Position numbers and translations under genes: made by a program. The notes under the pieces are model-generated. The model saw nothing but the letters and a program-made list of their open reading frames with translations. It did no database searches and was not told the DNA's origin. Shown in pieces: positions 12,316 to 25,540 of a DNA stretch of 64,000 nt. Every line of letters starts with the position of its first letter. The first letter of the stretch is position 1. Source of the DNA: Neckera pumila (lineage: Eukaryota > Streptophyta > Bryopsida > Hypnales > Neckeraceae); contig OZ018417.1 of NCBI GenBank assembly GCA_963969595.1, positions 6,450,501 to 6,514,500 on the forward strand, in the 5' to 3' direction.

Positions 12316-12732
12316 CAGTAGAACCTCTCATAGTGCATATTCTTTTATTGCGTNNNNNNNNNNNNNNNNNNNNNNNNNNNNNNNNNNNNNNNNNNNNNNN
12401 NNNNNNNNNNNNNNNNNNNNNNNNNNNNNNNNNNNNNNNNNNNNNNNNNNNNNNNNNNNNNNNNNNNNNNNNNNNNNNNNNNNNNNNNNNNNNNNNNNNN
12501 NNNNNNNNNNNNNNNNNNNNNNNNNNNNNNNNNNNNNNNNNNNNNNNNNNNNNTTTTATTGCGTAACATGTAGTAAGAGAGGTAGTACTTTAAAGCATTT
12601 ATTTGTGAACAGTAGTTGGAGGCCCCATAGTGAGAGGTCACATTACGCAGTGTTTATTACGGAACCTCTCCTACTGTATAAACCTTTCTTATTGCATAAT
12701 CTCCAAACTATGCACTAAGAGAGGTTCTACTG
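12316..12732. mobile_element. Nested pogo/Emigrant-like element
   Basis: The ends are CAGTAGAACCTCTCATAGTG and its inverse CACTAAGAGAGGTTCTACTG, flanked by TA at 12314-12315 and 12733-12734. The end sequence resembles the plant Emigrant MITEs and the pogo/Tigger group, which insert at TA. The insertion interrupts the sequence that reads CCTACGG in sister copies. The middle is lost in a 200-base gap. Confidence 0.75.
12354..12553. other. Assembly gap (200 N)
   Basis: Exactly 200 undetermined bases, a conventional placeholder size. The 11 bases before it (12343-12353) and the 11 after it (12554-12564) are identical, TTTTATTGCGT. Confidence 1.
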
Positions 12733-13307
12733 TAGTTTGATGTTTAAGAAAATGTTTTTCTAATTTCTTGAATGAACACAATAGAAATGGTAGATTTGAG
12801 AGGTTTTTGACAGAAAAATGGCCTTGGGACTTTAGGGGTTAACCTCATATTTTTTTGATGACTAATTTTTTTGATTTGACATGTGAAAAGAAGATTGAAA
12901 GACTTCAAATCACTTTTATAGTTTTAATACCCTCATGATCAAACATTATAGTCATTCAATCCATAAGTGATATTGTTATGTTTTCTTTTTCCCATGTGAC
13001 CTCTTAACACATCTAGTTTGAATTTGTACAGTTATAATTTTAAGAATTTGATAAAGCTTGTCAAAATGTTGGCTTTTTGTTCAATATAGAGCAAATTCCA
13101 AAAACTCAAGAAAGGCATTTACAGGTTAAAGACTCCAAATTAATCTAGGTTGACATTTTTGAGTTCTTTTGCCACATAACAACTAATTAAGGTTTATTAG
13201 GGCTTGACCAACCACAAAATAAGATGCAAATTTTGTTTGTCCAAAATAATAAGATCTAACTTAATCTACTTTTAAAACTTGTAATTGTCATTTACACTTC
13301 CTATTAA

Positions 13308-14884
13308 CCCCTAAATGCCCGTGGCATCCAAATGTGGTGGTTGCAAAACTTTGAAATTAAATAAAACCTAACCAAGTTGCTATTTCTAGTAGTTTATATT
13401 TTTTAAAAGTTCCTCTTGAAGTCTAATTTTAGCACCAAAAATCCGATCTTGTAAATAAATGATAGTGATTTTTCTATTCATTTTTTTGTACAAGGGTACC
13501 CATTGCAATCTTGACTTCCTATAGTGTTGAGAGCTCTTGGAAATGAGCCTCAAATACACTAGATCTTGGAGAAAAAATCACATTCAAAATTCATTTAAAA
13601 AAATTGTAGAGTAGATTTTAAGAAGCCATAAATTGATCAAGGTTATACAAAGTAGGCCCTTTAACCCCTAAAGGACCAAACACCATTTTTTGACAATATA
13701 GCAAATTTAGGCAGCTCACTATGAATGGAAATTTTATTTTTTTTCTTTGAAATTTTCACACAAGATGTGCCTGAGGAATAGCTTCAAGGCCCATCAGTTT
13801 TCATAGCTTTTGACTTTATGGGTAAAAAGTTATTGCATGATATATAATTTTCCGCATTTGGCGGGCAATCCGGGCAGCTCAAAAAAATTCTTTAAAAATC
13901 TATTTTTAAAAAAAGTAAAATTTGAAATTGGTTTTATAGATTTATATACACTTGGAAAGCTTTGAATCATTCTATTTGGCTTAACAAGTCAAAAGTTATG
14001 AGGATTCTTAGTTGGAGGGTAGTTATGGAATCTCTATCCTAAAATAAACTTTGAAGTCTTTTTTCTAACTCAATTTTCAATGTTTTTGAATAAAACAAAA
14101 AAAAATGGATGTATATTGTTTATTACAACATTACAACCGTTGGGATTGGCATTTTTCAATTCCATAATTAAATTCTTGACAATTTAGTATTTTGAGTCAT
14201 TCTCTACCTCTTCCTACTTACTATTTTTTTCCTATATGCTGTACAATTCCAAATGATCTAAAAATTTTCAAGCATGTAGCCAACTTGCCTTGAAGAATGA
14301 ATCCAAAGAGCAACCACCATTTTGGACAATTTTTTCATACAAATGTGACCTTGTGAAGGGCAATTGCCCAAACTTTTGCAGTGATTAAAAAAGGATTTTT
14401 GTCAATTCAAACGCTATTATCTTGCAATCTACATGGTGGAAAATTCTGAAACTCTTTCCACATCTTCTTAAACCAATGTACTACAAGATCCTACGGTTAC
14501 ATGTGTTCAAAAATATTTTTTTTCTAAAATTTGGTACTTGTATTAGAAATGGCAGTTTTGGAGCAGTTTTGGTGAAAACATAGTCAAAAAACTTTAGGGA
14601 TTAACCTCATATTTTTTTGGTCACCAACTTTTTAGATTTGATTTCTGTAAAGAAGATTGAAAGATTTTTGCAGTTTTAGCACCCTCATGGTCAAACATTA
14701 TAGTTTTTCACTCCATAAGTGATATTGTTGTGTTTTCTTTTCCTATGAGATCTCTAACATGTCTAGTTTGAATTTGTACGGTTACAATTCAAAAAAAATT
14801 GAGGCAACTTATCAAAATGTTGGCATTTTGTTCAATTTTGAGCAAATTCCAGGAAGCCCGAAACAGGCCTTGGGCATTTAGGGG
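13308..14884. mobile_element. Host TTAA element, copy 2, carrying a nested element
   Basis: TTAA lies at 13304-13307 and 14885-14888. The left end is CCCCTAAATGCCCG and the right end inverts to CCCCTAAATGCCCAAGG, so the terminal inverted repeat is about 14 bp. Without the insertion at 13665-14600 it would be about 0.64 kb. The flanking halves match 11413-13125. Non-coding. Confidence 0.7.
13665..14600. mobile_element. TTAA-flanked 0.9-kb element, copy D (subfamily 1)
   Basis: The element is 936 bp, with TTAA at 13661-13664 and 14601-14604. The left end is CCCCTAAAGGACC and the right end TTTAGGGA has one change. The body is close to copies A and B. It sits at the same position of its host element as copy C does in the other host copy. 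Confidence 0.75.
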
Positions 14885-14888
14885 TTAA

Positions 14889-15657
14889 ATCACCTATTGA
14901 CCTCCCAATATTCATTACTTAAGATCAGTACTCCCCAAATATCACACTCCACTTCACATCTCATCGCCCAATCTTCACACTAATTCACTCTAATTTATCC
15001 ATAGACTCTAGCATGTTGTTGTCTACAATGCATTGTCACCCCCTAGTGTTGATACAACATCCCAAACAGCATTGCGAGCTGCTTGGAGCCTAAGATTAAA
15101 ACATTCCGAACATAAGAAATACTTGGCAAAAGACAAGATTTAGAGCTTTGATTTTCTGAATAACCTCGTAATGAGGAAGGAAAAGAATATCCCTCTCCAA
15201 GAGATTGCATCTCAAACTACTCTAAATGACATCAAGTAGCAAGTCTAAATTTGAAAGGCTTACCAGCTTACCGCCTTGCATACCTCCATGTTCTAGTCCA
15301 ATGAAAAAACAAAACAAAGTACAAGAATATCATGTTGCTCCCTGTCTACCTCCAATATTACCTCAAATAGCTCTTCCAATAGCTCCTCCAATAGCTCTTC
15401 ATTCACGCTCCATCACAGTCAAAGTCTTTCTTCTTCTAATCTCCAGTTCCTTGACAAGTATCCTACAACGACAACTGCCGTTTAGACAGCATAAAGAGTA
15501 CGCAGTTGCATTACTCAGCCTAAAATTAGCCAGCTCAAATTAGGAACAAAATATTTGCAGGTGGTTAAGGGAAAAAAAATACTGTACAAGCTCAATTTCA
15601 GACTTTGGTTTCACTGCGCTCTGGTCAGTGTCCTTGGTGGCAACTAGTAGTCCCAGT
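14889..15657. other. 3' flank of the ARAD-like gene
   Basis: No gene is recognised. A short Pro/Ser-rich frame at 15226-15543 covers a local imperfect repeat of CCAATAGCTC words (15350-15400) and lacks any family resemblance. The region next to 15658 should contain the 3' untranslated region of the minus-strand gene. Confidence 0.45.
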
Positions 15658-18202
15658 TTATCTTCGCCTTCGCCACCAATCAGGAATTTTAAGTCTCTTC
15701 GACCGGTGAATCGCAAGTTTCAGCGCCGGCACTTTGCGTTGAATCTGTTTGAAGATCATGTTTAAAGCATCGTTTTCCTTTGCTGGGCGTTGATACTCAA
15801 AATGGTGAGAAACGGCCTTCAGCCTGTTCCACATTGACAGCCATCTCTTCCTTGGGAATTTCCTCAAAGTGCTTAGCAAAAGCTCTGGCTTAATAGCCTC
15901 TTCGGATGAGAAAAACAAACAAAACTCACTGTAGTCAAGATCGTCCTCAAACGGCAGCTCAAGTTTGTCACTAATTATCACAGGCACACAGTGATTGACA
16001 ATAGCGTCAAAGAGCCGGCAACTCGACGGTGTATCTCCAGCAGGATGCAGGCAGAACCGTGAAGTTCGCATACCTTCAGTTGACTGCAGCCAAGACAATT
16101 GGTTCAATTAGCTATGACTTCTTCGTGATCAAAGAACGAAAGAGTCGAGCAGATTCACTTGTAAATGGCTATAAAACTCAGTCCGTTTGGTTTCCCATGT
16201 CTGTTTGCAGATTAGCACAAGAAACCTTGACGCATACTGAATAATTTTTTACTTGTGATGCACACCGAGGAATAACACATAAGATACGTACTCGATAACA
16301 TTGAAATGCACGTGCACATGCAAACGCAATATGATATGCCATTATCTCCGAAACTCAAGGCACAACAGGAAAACTGGTCATATCTCCAGTAAGAGCACAA
16401 ATGTTTCAAGATCACAGGATGTAAATGAGTTTATTTTCTCGAATCAAAGCATCAAATGACTGCAGCAGCTGTAAAGGAAAGAAACAACTCGCACCGTTGT
16501 AAGTGCATCGGGGGCAGAGGCCAAGCTATCCACGTACTGAACGTCGGATTCGTTCATCAGCAACTCCGCAAGCTTAGCCCTAATGATACCATCCTGAAAA
16601 AAAGAACCACAAGCGATCTTTCTTACAACAACAGACGGATGGCCCCAAATTAAGGCACACTCCCTTACACAAATAACACAGCTATTTATGTCATACAATC
16701 CGAAACCAGTAAAGATTTGGGATAATCATTCAGCGCACTCTGCACCTGAAGTCCAGATCCTCATTTCAACAAAATGAGGTAATACATTGACTACCTGCAG
16801 AAGTGCACATGTTGACCCTCAACATGTTTAGAGAAGTATAGATGCAGTGTCATGCTTTGAATGAATTCACTTAACAATAGGACTTACAGCTTTGCGGCGA
16901 ACTCTTCCATGAAAAAACAAGAGAGTCTTGCGAGCTGAAAATGGATCGAAAGATTTGTCTTCTGCGTAGGTGGGCAGGATATGTACGTAAGGGGCTACGA
17001 CATCTTTGTTCAATCGAGATGTTGTTTCGTTATTTCTTCCAAAATCCGCAACTACGAAGATTGATTGATTGAGCACGTCTCGGTAGTGCCTGGACAACGT
17101 CAACAAACAGAATGTACCCATTAGTTGGTTTGTCCAAACATTCATCAAAGCTGGGAATAGGCCAACTACTCAAGAAACTGAGACGGAAGGGAAAAAATGA
17201 TCAAGAAATGAGAACTCTATTCAAATATTTGAAACGAGCCAGATGAAATCGGAATATCAAGGCCAAGAAGGGCAATTAATCAGAGTACCTGAAAGCATTA
17301 GGATGGTGGACAACGAGAACATGATCACGGCCTTGTGACGCCTGCCACCATTTGGATTTGAACAACATCTCCACTATACCTGCCTGCACCCAGATACCAG
17401 CATGATAATTCCAAGTTCAAATGTTTGTAATCTGAGACTCTCTAGAAGAGGTGACAACTAAGCCACAACAACTGAACATATTTGCAGAACTACTCTTTAG
17501 GCAGAAAAAGTGAAAAAAAAAACAAGAGGATCTGCAGCATCGAATGTAACACAAAAAGAGGAGCTCTCTAAGAAATAGTCTCATCCAATGTACCAGCAAG
17601 CAGAGCACAAACATGCCAGAATTAACCTTAGTTAAAAAGATGTGTGGTCTTACTTGGAGCTGTTTGTCCATCTGTGCCGCCGGATCAAGCATATTAACGC
17701 CGAAGGTATTGAAAGACCGAGCTGAGAAAAAGGGCACAAAGTACACGTCTGCTTGCTCTGGATCCCTTACTCTAATAGCGGCCATCGTTCTATCCACACG
17801 GTCCCAACCATTTAATAAATAAACCATCAGCCAGTATTCAACACTGTGTTGCTTGTTGACTCCGTAATTAAAACTCCATGTTGGTGGTAGGTGGTCTGTC
17901 CACGGAAGCTCTTCATTATTGTCATCCTTTATCAATAAACCCATGTTGTACTTGCGAGGAAGATCATACATGTACACTTTGAGAGGTGAAGAGCAATTCG
18001 TCCTTGAATCATCAACTTTGCCACTAGATGACCATGGTAACCAGCTGGATGCCGTGTCGTTGAGATCTCCATTTGCACTGATCTGCTTAAAGTAGTAATC
18101 CACAGACTCGCGGGAGATGAACCCTGGAAGGGCAAGAGTAAATGCTATGAAGAGGGCGAGTAGGACCCAAAAAGCAGACTTCTTAATAGGTTTCACCATC
18201 AT
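15658..18202 (-). CDS. ARAD1: Exostosin-family GT47 glycosyltransferase, probable arabinosyltransferase ARAD type
   Basis: Five exons with GT-AG introns: 18202-17654, 17383-17289, 17089-16888, 16593-16495 and 16083-15658. Joined, they give 1371 nt, 456 aa, with no frame break. ARAD1 and ARAD2 of Arabidopsis are Golgi enzymes that extend the arabinan side chains of pectin. The N-terminus has one membrane anchor (about residues 9-27), a type II Golgi topology. The exostosin domain follows: [11 protein letters not shown], the [13 protein letters not shown] block, [32 protein letters not shown], then [18 protein letters not shown] and [14 protein letters not shown], which in GT47 form the sugar-nucleotide site. 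The C-terminus is basic after KIPDWW. Length is close to ARAD1. The exact linkage made cannot be read from sequence. Reading through the first donor gives a 261-aa product, probably an artefact. Confidence 0.9.
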
Positions 18203-20580
18203 CTTTCCCCAGTCGCCAACCTCCTGTGCACAGATCAGTATCTTTAATTCTCGACCCAGAAAGAAATGATTCGAGAGTCACCACCATGACCTCCCTCCCC
18301 CTATCACTTTGTCTGACCGTACCTACAAACCTAGTTAACACAATAGATACATACATAAAAATGACGCATGGCTTGGTGACCACCTGTGCCGTGGCCAGAA
18401 AAATCAGCAAAATGACCTAAAATTATGCCCTATATCATAGATATAAGCGGAATCGCCATAACAAATAGCATGTCTTCGCCATAGCACATCTTTTCTTTCA
18501 GGCAAGCAAGTATTGAGGTACACACGCTGATAATCCTGCAGTACTAAACATCAGCCTGTCGAAAACTTCATTCAACTAGAGGGATGAATTTGATTTCTCC
18601 GTGAGAGGACATATATCACAAGTCGGGCTAGACTCTCACAGCAATCACAATCTAAAACTTGGCCATACTTTCAATTCACTCAGGCGTCACAACTCAATGT
18701 TGCACTATTTGAGACTACAAGACCACTATCGCTTGCTAGCATTTAAAAGTCTCTAACTATATCTATAATAAATGATATTCTCCAACCGAGTTGACCTTAT
18801 AAGGAAATTACGTCTATGATCACTCATCCAATTTATTTTTCTTAGCTGGCACGGAGGTAGTACGGCGAGAAAATGTATCATTCAGCTACTAGCTCGCACG
18901 GTATGCAAACACTAGAAAGGAAGTGGGGCATATCAAGAACCAGTGGAAGCATATCACGCAAGTGCTTCCAAGTAAGATATGGGAAGGTCCCAAGCGCGGG
19001 ACTCCGTCCATTTCTCAGGTTATGGACGTGACCTGCAATACTTGCTGCACTAAGACGGGTCTATATCAGAAACCCTAAGTCCCAGAATCCAATAGGTAAC
19101 ACCAAGAATCTTGACTAAAGAGACAGCAGTAATTGTCACTAGTAGCAATGCTCAACGCAATACCGGTTGAGAAGCGCTCAAGAAACACGCAGTCTCACTA
19201 AGAACGATATCCAACAATCGGCAAAGAGGTCGATGAAAGTGGTCAACAAGAGGATTCTCACAAAAGGCATTGATAATGCCAGTTCGAAGTCCAGCAGATT
19301 CCTGGCTCCAAGTATCGCGTCTACTCAACGCTTCTAAAACCTCAGAAAATCCAGGTGGCCGAGAGTTCACAAAGATAAGAAGAAATCTGGTAGCCGAACT
19401 TGCCTTACCGGATAAGAAGAGTTTCGTGTTTCTGTGTCTTGTCTAAATCACAGGAATAATGAACAGACCAAAAGCACGAGAAAAATCCATACAACTTGTT
19501 ACTAACCCTCATCGAAACCTCAGTTGTATCCACTCTAGAATCCCTGTAATCCAGGAAAACTCACCACAAACTCCGAACAGAAATCGCTTCAAGCCCTTCC
19601 TCGCCAAGATCTCTTCGTCATGCCAAACGAACGCCACACGTTCGCTCTTCATGCATCGCTTGCCAGTACTCCCTCCTCATTCGGTGCTCACTCCAACAAA
19701 CGAACGCCTCAAAAAGATCGCCATAGCCACGAGTTCCCGATCGGTTCTTGCAGAAAACGCACTTCCTTCCACTGCGCACACAAAAACTCCTCAATAAAAT
19801 TTCTCCCTCACAATCAACGCGTCAAGATAACGACTCGCAATAGAAACACCACCTGAAAGGACAGAGTTCAAAGAATAAGTTCGTTTAGTGCCTCTCCAAA
19901 AGTTCGCCCTCCCGCCCGCGCGCAGCTGCCGAACAAAATAACATATACGGAGTATTTCGTACGCAATGGCGGCACTAAAATTAGAAAGAGCATTAATCTT
20001 AGACGGATCTCGCCCTTGGCGTTCTCTTAAGAACGGATAACATTCACGGGATCTCACAGCAAATTCTAGCAAGTGGACAGCGGATTCAATCTTGTCTTTC
20101 GGAGCTCAATTTCAGCAACGGTGAATTCCAGAAATTCATCAGTCGGCCGATAAGATATATTCGAGTTTCAATTCAAAATTTCACACTAAAAGAGATAAAG
20201 CTACAGCACAAAAGCTCAGGTGTTCTATAGTGCTTGCCTGCTGTCTACTGGCTCCTTGACACACAAGTCAAAGTCTGTTTCGGGGAAATGGATCTCCTCC
20301 GTCAGACCGTTTCTGTGCGCTTTGCATGTGTGAATCGTTTGTTCAATTTGCTTTGCCTTGCCTGATCTCAAGTGGAGCTAAATGAGCTGCTGTCATTTCT
20401 CGAAGTGCAGTGCGGGAGGAGCATCTTGCGTCGATTTTGCCAACCACGAGCAACAAGGACGACGACGGAAACTAAAACAAGGACTTCGAAGTTCGAAGAC
20501 AAAAGAACAAGCCCACAAGAGCACCAAGATCAAGAGCACCCAAGACCGTGATTGATCCAAGTCCGTCTAAAGACTTTATA
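18203..20580. promoter_or_regulatory. Upstream region of the ARAD-like gene, possible leader
   Basis: About 2.4 kb of balanced base composition that ends sharply near 20580 where A+T-rich DNA begins. No conserved protein is seen in its frames, the longest of which is 112 codons. The composition suggests promoter plus a 5' leader, perhaps with a leader intron, but no TATA box or transcription start can be fixed. Confidence 0.35.
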
Positions 20581-22849
20581 GACGAGGATTCGGACTTTTT
20601 AAATGATCATTTTGATTGATTATATTGTGAAAAGTGTCGTGAATAAATATATGAAATTATTATATCATTAGATTAAGTAAAGAACATTATGTTTGTTGGT
20701 TAAAAAGAAAAAGAAAATTTATATAAAAGGTCTCATACTTACTAGTACATAGCTTTCTAGTAGCTTAGGCAGAAAATAAATAATCAAAAGGGTGCCTAAA
20801 TTTTTGGAAAATTATTGATTTAATTTGCCTTAAAAATATGTATACACTAATGGATTGTCTAATTCAAAGAAATTCAACTCGCATGTACTGAAATCTAATA
20901 AATTAGCATCTAATTTGATTTTAAAATTGGCACAAATTTTAATAATGGCATCTCAAACTATACTGACAAGCATTAATCTAATGTGAAGCTCCCATTCAAT
21001 TGGGGGGGGGACAAGTGTCACCAGAAGCATTTAGATCACTGGACCAATTTTGGAGGGAGGGAGTCGGACATACTTAAACCCTCTGACAAGTGCAAAATTT
21101 TGCTAAAAAAACCCGTTCCTCCCATTACCTAATGGAACCCTCCAACTTCTATTTAAGTTGCAATTAAGCTGAAGCTTAACTCAAGTATTATATAGAGATT
21201 GCATGATAGCAATTATAAATGAATGATTCAAGAATTGTAAAATAAATGATAGCACTTGTGGCCTTCAAGGATAGTGGGCAAGTAACCAAAGGTATGAAAA
21301 GATGCTAATCATACTACTAAAATCACAACAACCTCTATAATATCACAATTCAGTTTTGAATAATATTATAGAAATTCAGTTGCTTTTGTAATAGCCATAG
21401 GATACTTTCTACTACATATTATATTTTTTTTTTGTTAAATATTTGAAAATCAAATAGATTCTTCTCAAAAAATTCCAAAGAAACTTTTTAGACAACAAAA
21501 CTATAGATAAATTCCATGTCATTTTAAAATGTAATATTAAAGAATAAGGAAGCACCAACCGTTAGCATTGCTCTACATATTCAAATGTGAAGATTCTACT
21601 TACATTGTTCACTTGATTAATTTATTCATATTGCAATGTTTTCATCTTTGCAAAGGTTATTTTGTAAAAATTATGATATAAAGATTTTCTTTTAATTACT
21701 TTATATTGCACTATATAAATTTTTTCAAAGAATATTGTATAAGGATGTCAATATTTTCATTTAAAGATTATACATACTTTGTTTATCTACATTCTATCAC
21801 ATGAAAAATTGATGAAAGTAGTATACTTATTGCATAGCAAAGCAAGCGCCAATCGCTAGTTTAGATTAAATGAACAACTTCAATGAATGCTTAACTAATT
21901 TTAATTATTTTATAAAATTGCTCAATTTTAATAAATTATTTTTTGGACTACCTAATTGATTTCTATACTTTAGTTAATTATTAGGTAGAAAGCTACCTAA
22001 GCTGCTAAGAAGCTATAGTATATTCTTTAAATTACTTTAAAAATATGAGGTTACAAAATGGTTCTTGAGACTTTTATATCTTCATTGGTTTTTTTAGCAA
22101 TTTTAGTATATCTTCTATAAAATGTTTCACACATTTGCAATATAAAATAGTATTAAAATGATATTTTTAAATTTAAAGTATCAATATTGTAGAGAATATG
22201 ACGTAATTAAAAGGATAATTCAATCTGATTTTGGAAATATTTGAATGGTATTTTTGTATATAACCATTAATTAACACCTAAAGGTCCTTTGGTAGTAAAG
22301 GTGAATTCTACATAGTCAAATTTGATTGTAATTTTTTAAATATCTATGTTTATTAGCATTTGATTAAAGTGAAAAATAAAAAATCTAAAATCCATCTTGT
22401 GAACCCATTTCAAACTTTGAAAAAATTTATATAATCAATGAAGTATAACAATTGAAAGTTATATATGCTCTTTATGCTAATAAGGTAGGAGTCTTTCTCA
22501 AGCCCTTTGACAAAATCTGGCTACAAATCAATTTTTTTGGTAAAAGGTCCCATTTGAAGGTGAGCTGGGAATCTAGCTCATCCCAAAATGAGATCTTTTG
22601 CCTAAGCTTCAAGCTTGAGACTTGTATTCATTCCTCTGATCGCTTTTGACCCTTCATTCCTTTGGATGCTTTTGCTTGGCTATTGTATCGTCATGCAATT
22701 AGTGTTTTGAGTTGGCGTTTGGTTTTTAGGTTATTTTTAAAAAAAATAGTTGTGGAAAATGTAAATATTTTGGCGCGGACGTGGTCTTTAGGTTCTATAT
22801 ACTGTTTGCCTTTGCAATAGAAATTGTCCATGTGTCTCAAGTAAAAAAT

Positions 22850-22985
22850 ATTATATATGCTAAAATTTAAGTTATACATGCTTGAATTTAAATTCTATAT
22901 GCTAGATTTCAAGTTATATATGCTAGAATTTATAGTATATATGCTAGAATCTATAGTATATATGCTAGAGTTTTAGTTGTACATG
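22850..22985. repeat. Degenerate tandem repeat, about 25-bp unit
   Basis: About six diverged units containing ATGCTAGAATTTA, alternating with AGTTATA or AGTATATA. The tract is extremely A+T-rich. Confidence 0.7.
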
Positions 22986-24129
22986 ATTGTATATAGTTTA
23001 TTCATATTTTTTTTTTTAAATAATTTTTTATAGTTTAAAAAACATTTTTTTCTCATTCAACCCTTTCTTTTTGGTCAAAATCCAAGATTATTCTAATATA
23101 TATATCCTAGTTGGCACATTTTTTTTGTACTTTATTTATTTATTTAAATCAACTTTATTTTCCACCTCAAGATCTGAAAAGACCAACATCTATAGAAAAA
23201 ATTCTCCTAGATGAAAAATATCAATTTGTCAATAATTATACAAAGCCTAAATTTAGCTTGATGGTGATAATTTGACTTGAATGTCATCTCCAATAATGTA
23301 TTCGGTGTAAATTAAATAAAATTTACTTGTCAACTTTTATACAATAATTCTTCAAGGCTAATTTTAATGCTTGAAGATATAGAAAAGTGGATTATGTTTT
23401 GTCATATGTACCAATTTATTTTCACTTATCAGTATAACTATTCTAACAATTTATAATTTACCACAAAATTAATAGGTTATTTTGAGATCGATAGATATCA
23501 CTTAATTTTACGTAATTAACATATCTAGCTAGTATATGAGCGCAAAGATATGAGCCTAAGTGCCTTGAATCTAGTTGTAGGTATGTACCTACAACCATTT
23601 AAAGGTGTTTATAACACATGCGCCTGTAATATAGGTATACTATAATATAAAAATAGTCTATAAGGTAAGTATCTATAATATAGATACTTAGAATTATAAA
23701 AGATGTCTATAATATAGAATCCTACGTAGGCTTATGGACTCATAGATTCTATGCTCACATGCCAGCACTCACTATAAGCATATTATACTAAAAACCCAAC
23801 TACAATTTTAAAGGTTAAATTGAGCTTGGGATTGAAATTTGGCAATTTGACAACATAAATGGTCTTTTAGAGGTCAATTAAAAAACACCAAAGCTATTTA
23901 ATCAATATGAAAACAATTTGTAATCATTAGGCAGGGCTTTTGTGGTGTACAAATTTTTATGCAAGTATTAAATGTCCACAATGTCATCTCTAAATTGGAC
24001 TTGAATGGAAAAAAAAATTCATGGTCTTTGCAAGGCAATTGTTTATATTAATTAGTTTAACACTTGAATTGATGATGTTTTGAGAAAAAGAAAGAGAATA
24101 ACTCCAACCTCTGAAAGTGACTGGCATAC

Positions 24130-24540
24130 TTGAAGAGTATGTGCATCTAAGGTCCTGCTAACTTCAAGATGTCAAAACAACTTGTGACAATTAAATTACA
24201 TATTGTTTTCACTAGATGGGAGACATTCCATGAGAAAACAAGTTAGAAGGTCTCCATTCTCTAAAATAAACCGTGACACTTACATGGCTTGTCACTTTGC
24301 TTCTATCATTGGATTTGATAGAAGCTATTTGGAATTTGAAGAGTTTGTGCATCTAAGGTCCTACAATTGACTTCAAGATGTCAAAACAATTGACAATCAA
24401 AATTATGTGCATGTTCATTTGAAGAATGACATTCAGAAAAATAATCTTGAAAAATAAACACTTGGCCAAAGTTTACATGGCTTTATTATTGCCTCTATCA
24501 TTGGATTTGTAGAAGCTAATTTGGATTTATAGAGTGGCAG
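24130..24540. repeat. Tandem duplication, about 205-bp unit
   Basis: Unit one starts near 24130 and unit two near 24335. Shared anchors are GTGCATCTAAGGTCCT, CTTCAAGATGTCAAAACAA, TTACATGGCTT and TCTATCATTGGATTTG, in the same order and spacing. The units have diverged with small gaps. Confidence 0.75.
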
Positions 24541-25540
24541 GTCATCATGTTCAATTCCTCATTCAAGGTTCATGAATGTGTTTCCAAAACCTTCATTTCA
24601 AGTGCAAAGAATGAAAATGGAAAAAAAATAATTAAGATTGGAGTCCAACAAATTTTAGGAGAATGTGATAAATTTTTAATAACATAGACAATATAGCCGT
24701 TGCAAATTGTAACATTTGAGGTGGAAAAAAATTTGATTTTTACAAGCAACCCAAACAGGGATAAAAAAAACTTTAAATTCTCTTGATTAAAAAGCTTCTG
24801 AAATTTGAAGTTTATTTGTTATTATGTTGTAAAATTGAGTTGAAAACGGAGCTAAGAATGTACAAGGGAAAAGACTATTAAAAAGTTGATTTCTTACATT
24901 AGAAAATCATTAAGGAGTAGGAAGTATGAGGTGACATGAAGAACTTTATTACAAAGAGCTTTAATATAGAGTTGAAAAATGTCAACCGTCCAATGGTGAC
25001 AACATTGTTGCAAGTAATCTAAACTAATTATTATTTATTGTATTGAATACATCTAATTTAATCTGTAGAAAACGAATTTTTTTTCTTCTAAAAGGCCCAT
25101 TGCACACAACTAGGACTTGACCCACAACAATCATGCATTCAACCTAAAGCAGTCATTCTTGAATAATTGAGATTTAGAATATAATAAATAATTGGGATGA
25201 ATATTGGTCAAAATTCAAACTGTTTAGTGATAATAACATAATGACGTAGTGACCACAATAGAGACTTTATTTTTGAGGTTAAAACCATTATTTAAATGAC
25301 TATTTTAGGGTCTTGAAGTTATGATTGTTTTAGGAAGATATTACACTACAATCATTTTAGATGAATAATTTGAATATTATGGAAGAAGCTATGTCGGTTT
25401 TGAGGAGTTCTGGAGACTCTTCTAGTCTATTTGGGCAGCAAACTTGAAAAAATTTGAAGTTTATCCACATGGTCATAGGCCTGTCCTTTTCAGGTCTAAT
25501 ATTGTCCCGGTCAGAATGAAGAGCATAATTCCACGGGGAT

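Larger units (their letters stand above)
20581..25540. other. A+T-rich intergenic DNA with local tandem repeats
   Basis: No gene is recognised over about 5 kb. It contains degenerate tandem copies of a roughly 25-bp unit (TATATATGCTAGAATTTA) at 22850-22985. A perfect 25-bp palindrome lies at 23666-23690. A roughly 205-bp tandem duplication spans 24130-24540. A possible decayed TTAA-family end (TTAACACCTAAAGGTCC) lies near 22270. Confidence 0.45.

Noticed and set aside
12333..12641. Frames of 77 and 98 codons on either strand
   Set aside because: They consist mostly of undetermined bases in the assembly gap.
22270..23873. A 1.6-kb TTAA-family element bounded by TTAACACCTAAAGGTCC and GGTCTTTTAGAGGTCAA
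   Set aside because: Both ends are degenerate and the interior does not match any other copy; chance pairing in A+T-rich DNA cannot be excluded.
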